This document shows, in pieces, positions 59,932 through 64,000 of a stretch of 64,000 nucleotides of DNA. Location of the stretch: NCBI RefSeq assembly GCF_910592395.1, contig NC_088324.1:310001-374000 (forward strand), given 5' to 3'. The notes beneath the pieces are model-generated. The model made no database searches. It saw nothing but the letters and a program-made list of their open reading frames with translations, and was not told the DNA's origin. The DNA comes from Lineus longissimus (Eukaryota; Nemertea; Pilidiophora; Heteronemertea; Lineidae). The translations under genes were made by a program, and so were the position numbers. Each line of letters opens with the position of its first letter. Within the stretch, counting starts at the first letter, position 1.

Positions 59932-62900
59932 ATGGCCGCCACCAGATTAAAATCAGATTTTGTTGTTTTCCTTGTTATTTTGGCAATAACTCTTATTTCT
60001 GGCGTAAAAATCAACCTTGGTGGTAGCTGGGCTGTCGAAGATGAAGGTGGGTAGGTTGTTCATAGAACTGCCAGTCACTCATTGTGAGTAACCGGTGGGT
60101 AATTGCCAAGTTTGTGCTTACTATATGAAAACAGTCGTCCAAGAAGAAAGTAGTAAAAAAAGTAAAACTATCTGCATGCCCGAGCTGGCTGTACTATGGC
60201 ACGCCCTTGGCTTTACCCATGTCATGATCATAATGTTGCGGGCTTTCATGGCTATGGCTTTATGAATATATGTCACTTTCACCCTCAAGGAGAATAAGAC
60301 ATTATAGCTATAGGAGAAGGAGAACTTGTGTAATCTTGGGGTTCATCATGTTGATTGGAAACTTAACTGTGCAGTGTGCTGGCCTACCTACGTATGGAAT
60401 CGCCCCGACTCAATGTATGATTTCTCTGACCAATCCAGTCTCCAGCTAAAGGAGAACAGTAAGCTGGAAGCATGCTGGTTAGTTTGCCTTGGTGCACAGC
60501 ATAATACGCTCATGTCAGTGTCATGTTTTCAAAAGTATTGAGTTGATGAAGAACATGCTTATGACAAGTGATATATGACATGTGAATCCTATGTTAATGC
60601 AGCCCAAGGTTCTAATATCTGTCATCTAATCTGTTCATTTTTCAGGACGTGAGATTGTCACACTTGCCACAGTGCCTGGAGAAATCTTTATGGATCTGGT
60701 CAATGGCGGCTTCCTAGACGACCCCTATTATCGATCCAATTACATTAAGTATCGTTGGGTGTCGTACAGGAACTGGACGTATTCAAGATCTTTTCTAGGT
60801 ATGTAGTCGGAATCCTGGTGACTTTATTTGCTAAATCCAGTTGATCTTAATAGTGGTCCTATCCAGTCTCACTTTGAGGGCCATACTCTTCTTGAAATGC
60901 TCTTGAAACTCAAATCAGTTTTCCTTAATTTGAAGCATATCCTTGTATTATTTCAGTATCTGAGGATGTGTACGACCGCCCCCACCTTGACCTGGTCTGT
61001 GAGGGCTTGGACACGGTCGCAGCTGTCTACATCAACGATAAACTTCTCGCCAGAACAAAAAACATGTTCATCAAGCATCGCTTTGATGTCAAAGGCCTCC
61101 TTGTGGTAAGTTGATTGACTAAAATCCTTGTCATTTCATCCAGATTCTTGATAAGGAATCAAATTCTTTTTGTTGGAAATGATGGCCATCATGTTTTCTT
61201 TACTTCAGAAGGCGGAATTGAAACTTGGCACAGAGTGTGATTTAGAAAAATTTAAAAGTAGTGCGGAGTGAAAATAAGGAAAATCTTTTTCAGGATTTTG
61301 GTATGGAATCCTTCTTTTCTGTTGTTGGATCCCTTGCCAAGTTGTTACCAGCAAAGATACTTGTGTCCCCTTTTTTTGTAGCCTGGCAAAAATATAGTGA
61401 AAGTTGTGTTTACATCGGCCGTCCTGTATGCGGCTGAGCAGGCTAAAGCTCATGCGTATCCAATCCCTCCTGCTGACAGGAATCCATGTGAACATAGCGA
61501 GAAGTATCATCAATTCATACGCACTCGGCAGTCGGCGTTTTCTTGGGATTGGGGCCCTGCTTTCCCGACAGTTGGGATTTGGTGAGTTTTAAACTTTGCG
61601 TTCCTTCCTAGAGTGAGGTGGTGTACTGGTGAAGGTTTTATACTGTCAAACCAGCAGTGGCAGATCCAGAAATTCGGGAAGGGGATCTTGGAAATGTGAA
61701 GGGTCTGATGGTTCTCCCTCCACAAGGCGTCTTGAAAAGAATTGCTCTCCGACCAAAGGGGAGGCGTGTCTCTTCAACTATCCCTCAAATCCCCATAGTG
61801 GTCACAGGATCTGGTTGCCACTTTGTGCCTTTGACTGAGTATTCGTTCACTTAATTGAATAACCCCCCCCCCCTCCCCGCGACTGAAATGATGAAAATGG
61901 AAATAGGAAAATGTGCTTTAATAGATTGACAAATAGACAAATGACCTGCTTATTTGTTCATTAAATTTGTCTGTTAGACTTTTAATTATGCCTGAAAATT
62001 ATATCTTTGCTGTACATAAAAACTATTCATGTGATCTCTCTAATTCCCTTCCATTCAGCAATTCAAGTGAATGGCTAGCAGTTAGGCCTTGAATAGGTTA
62101 TGAAGATGAGTTTACTCTCTAGTAACACATAAGGGGCAGTACAATCATTCCATTCCAGGAAGCCTATATACATCGATGGCTACACAGAGGCAAGAATTGG
62201 TGAAGTCACTGTCGCTACCTCAAAAAGTAAGTAGCCTATAGACGGTAGCGATATTATTGTGGACAAAAACTATAACACACGTACACAAAAATTCAAAAGA
62301 AAAATGAAAATAAGGATAATTTCAGTTCTTAATTTGCATATTTTATACTCTACAACAGTGTCAAAGCACTTTGAATTCATTCACCAGTCACTCCAGTCAA
62401 ATCCAGGAGCCTGTCTAAAGAAACCAAGGGGTGTCCGTACAGTGCTACATGTAGCGGTGCATGGTGGCAGGTCATTACATTATCCTCCTGGTCACCTTAA
62501 TCCCATGTCTGGCTGGCCCTTTAATAAAAGGAGAAACTTATCTGTTACAAATGTAGCACATACATTATAAAAGAACCAGACTCAATAGTCATAATTCTCA
62601 AGTGCATGCCTTGCCAAAAGTGATTATAATATGACGTCATTTCAGCGACCAACTCCAGTTGGGTCGTGAGTGGTAAAGTGCACTTCCACGTCTTGTCTGA
62701 CGTCACCATCGATCTTGTGATCAGTATCCCGGGGCTGAAGAAAGTTGAGATGTTCAAGGTCAAACTCTCGCCAAAGGTCACGGGAGGTCAGGAGTTTAAG
62801 TATCGTCTGTCTATTACAACTGTGAGTATACATTAGTACCTCTCTATTAAGGACATCCCTTGCACTGATGTTCCTGCTGTTGAAATTCACATTGATGCGA

Positions 62901-64000
62901 TGTGTCCATTTGAAACAGGATTCTACAAATATTAACCACTTCAGTACTGATCTTTCTGTTGTGTGCCACTACAGTTGGACCCCCCATTTACAGGGTAACT
63001 GGGTAAAGGAGTCCATCTCAAGCTACTGTCCACTTAGACAGAGTCGTTTACTTTCCCTAGCATATTGGTACATGAGCAGTGAATCTCAGTTTCATGTAAG
63101 GTCTCATTAAAAAGCCAACACAATCAAAATAAAGTGACTTGCCCATGATCACAAGCAGCATTACAGTGTGTGGTGTCAAACCCACCGTGTTTGCCCACTT
63201 CCTTCCTCTTAATGATAATCTATCAGACTAATAGACGCTTTATTACACAAAATTAGAAAAGAGCTCTCATTCTCTTTCAGCCAGTTGAACTCTGGTGGCC
63301 AAACGGACATGGGAATCAGAAACTCTACGATATAAACGTACAAATTACAGACAATAGTTTGGACCCGGTTGATAAGAAGTCGTTACGGTTTGGATTCCGG
63401 ACAATCAAGTTGATCGAGAATGATATACAAGGTGGCAAAGGTTAGTGGTCGAGGAGAGATCTTCTATTGGCCGATCATAGGCCAATGAAGATATCTTATA
63501 GTACTCCCCCAAACCACCGGTCGATCAAGCTATATTGTTTGTGTCTACTGAGGCTTGATCCATGCGTAGCTCCTTGATCAGCCAGTGGGTGATAGCCTGA
63601 TTGGGCACGGTCCACCAAGGATCTTTTCTCGTCCGGTCAAAGTTAGGTGACCACTAATGGAGGTTTCACTCTAGTTGCTCGATGAAGGTTGATTACTATG
63701 AAGAACTTGCATCCAGAATATGAACAAAATGAGGTTCGTTTACTCGCTTACCTAAACCTCTGTCTGCGATCAGTGATGTTCTGGAGCCCATTTCAAGTCT
63801 GCAACTTCTCAATGAAAATCTATACAAACCTTACTGATCATACTTATTCCTTGTCTCTGCGAGGAAAAACTGTTGATGAGTTGTTGGAGACCTATGCATG
63901 CTTGAATATCTATCATAACTTTCTGGCTTTATTTCAGCGACCACATTTTACTTCATGATCAACGAGAAGCCGATCTTCATGAAGGGCTCCAACTGGATCC
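59932..64000 (+). CDS. MANBA: beta-mannosidase (GH2), exons 1-8, 3' part outside the window
   Basis: Exons: 59932-60046, 60646-60798, 60957-61105, 61382-61581, 62159-62226, 62646-62821, 63281-63440 and 63938-64000+, all with GT-AG introns and consistent phases, giving 361 codons so far. The enzyme is lysosomal and removes terminal beta-linked mannose from N-glycan fragments. Residues 1-25 form a signal peptide (hydrophobic VVFLVILAITLISG). Family blocks follow: LGGSW, ATVPGEIFMDLV, YRWVSYRNWTYSR, LVCEGLDTVAAVYIND, SAVLYAAEQAKAHAYPIPP, FSWDWGPAFPTVGIW, WWPNGHGNQKLYD and FMKGSNWI. These are the sugar-binding jelly roll and immunoglobulin-like domains; the catalytic Glu residues lie downstream of the window. 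The ATG is in an AAAATGGCC context. A foldback element ends 22 bp upstream. Confidence 0.95.
61655..61885. mobile_element. CAGTGGC-ended short TIR element in MANBA intron 4
   Basis: Starts CAGTGGCAGATCCAGAAATTC and ends CCCCTCCCCGCGACTG, with a long C run near the right end. Related to 16337-16522 by its end sequence and G/C tract. Confidence 0.5.

Overview
This is eukaryotic nuclear DNA from an animal, most likely an invertebrate (an invertebrate deuterostome such as amphioxus, or a lophotrochozoan; I cannot place it further). The genes are split by GT-AG introns. The encoded proteins are animal families (LACTB, a Rho GTPase, lysosomal beta-mannosidase, a Mab-21/cGAS-like protein). The spaces between genes are full of minisatellites, foldback elements, truncated LINEs and a pogo-type DNA transposon. 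There are no bacterial operons, CRISPR arrays or rRNA genes.

Layout. (1) 1-10.3 kb: a complete five-exon LACTB gene on the minus strand, encoding 523 residues. Its introns carry 65-, 48- and 59-bp minisatellites and a MITE; a second copy of that MITE lies downstream of the gene. (2) 10.3-20.7 kb: mostly non-coding, with several foldback elements, a 5'-truncated LINE, a possible unrecognised gene start near 16.0 kb and a 54-bp minisatellite. (3) 20.8-23.7 kb: a full-length 2.2-kb pogo-like transposon with TIRs and a TA duplication, inserted 51 bp before the splice acceptor of the last exon of a Rac/Cdc42-type GTPase. A 43-bp minisatellite follows.

(4) 25.0-53.1 kb: the centre of interest, a direct tandem segmental duplication (copy A 25.0-38.4 kb, copy B 39.6-53.1 kb). 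Each copy holds one intronless minus-strand gene that fuses a long, highly homogeneous ankyrin array to a C-terminal cGAS-like nucleotidyltransferase (Mab-21 superfamily). Copy A is intact (1426 aa, about 22 near-identical ankyrin units plus about 6 diverged ones). Copy B has about 18 near-identical units and a single-base deletion that breaks the frame. In both, the strand carrying the third catalytic acid is internally duplicated, with His in the first copy and Asp in the second. The duplicons differ by three insertions or deletions: a LINE in B, a 0.7-kb hairpin-containing insert in B, and about 1.4 kb present only in A.

(5) 53.1-64 kb: foldback and palindrome-rich DNA, a roughly 1-kb block present twice, a minus-strand CR1/L2-like LINE fragment, and the first eight exons of a beta-mannosidase gene (MANBA) that runs off the right edge. 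One foldback element ends 22 bp before the MANBA start codon.

The genes do not form one pathway. LACTB (mitochondrial) and beta-mannosidase (lysosomal) are housekeeping genes. The ankyrin-cGAS-like pair looks like a fast-evolving innate-immune sensor family; this is inferred from domain content alone.
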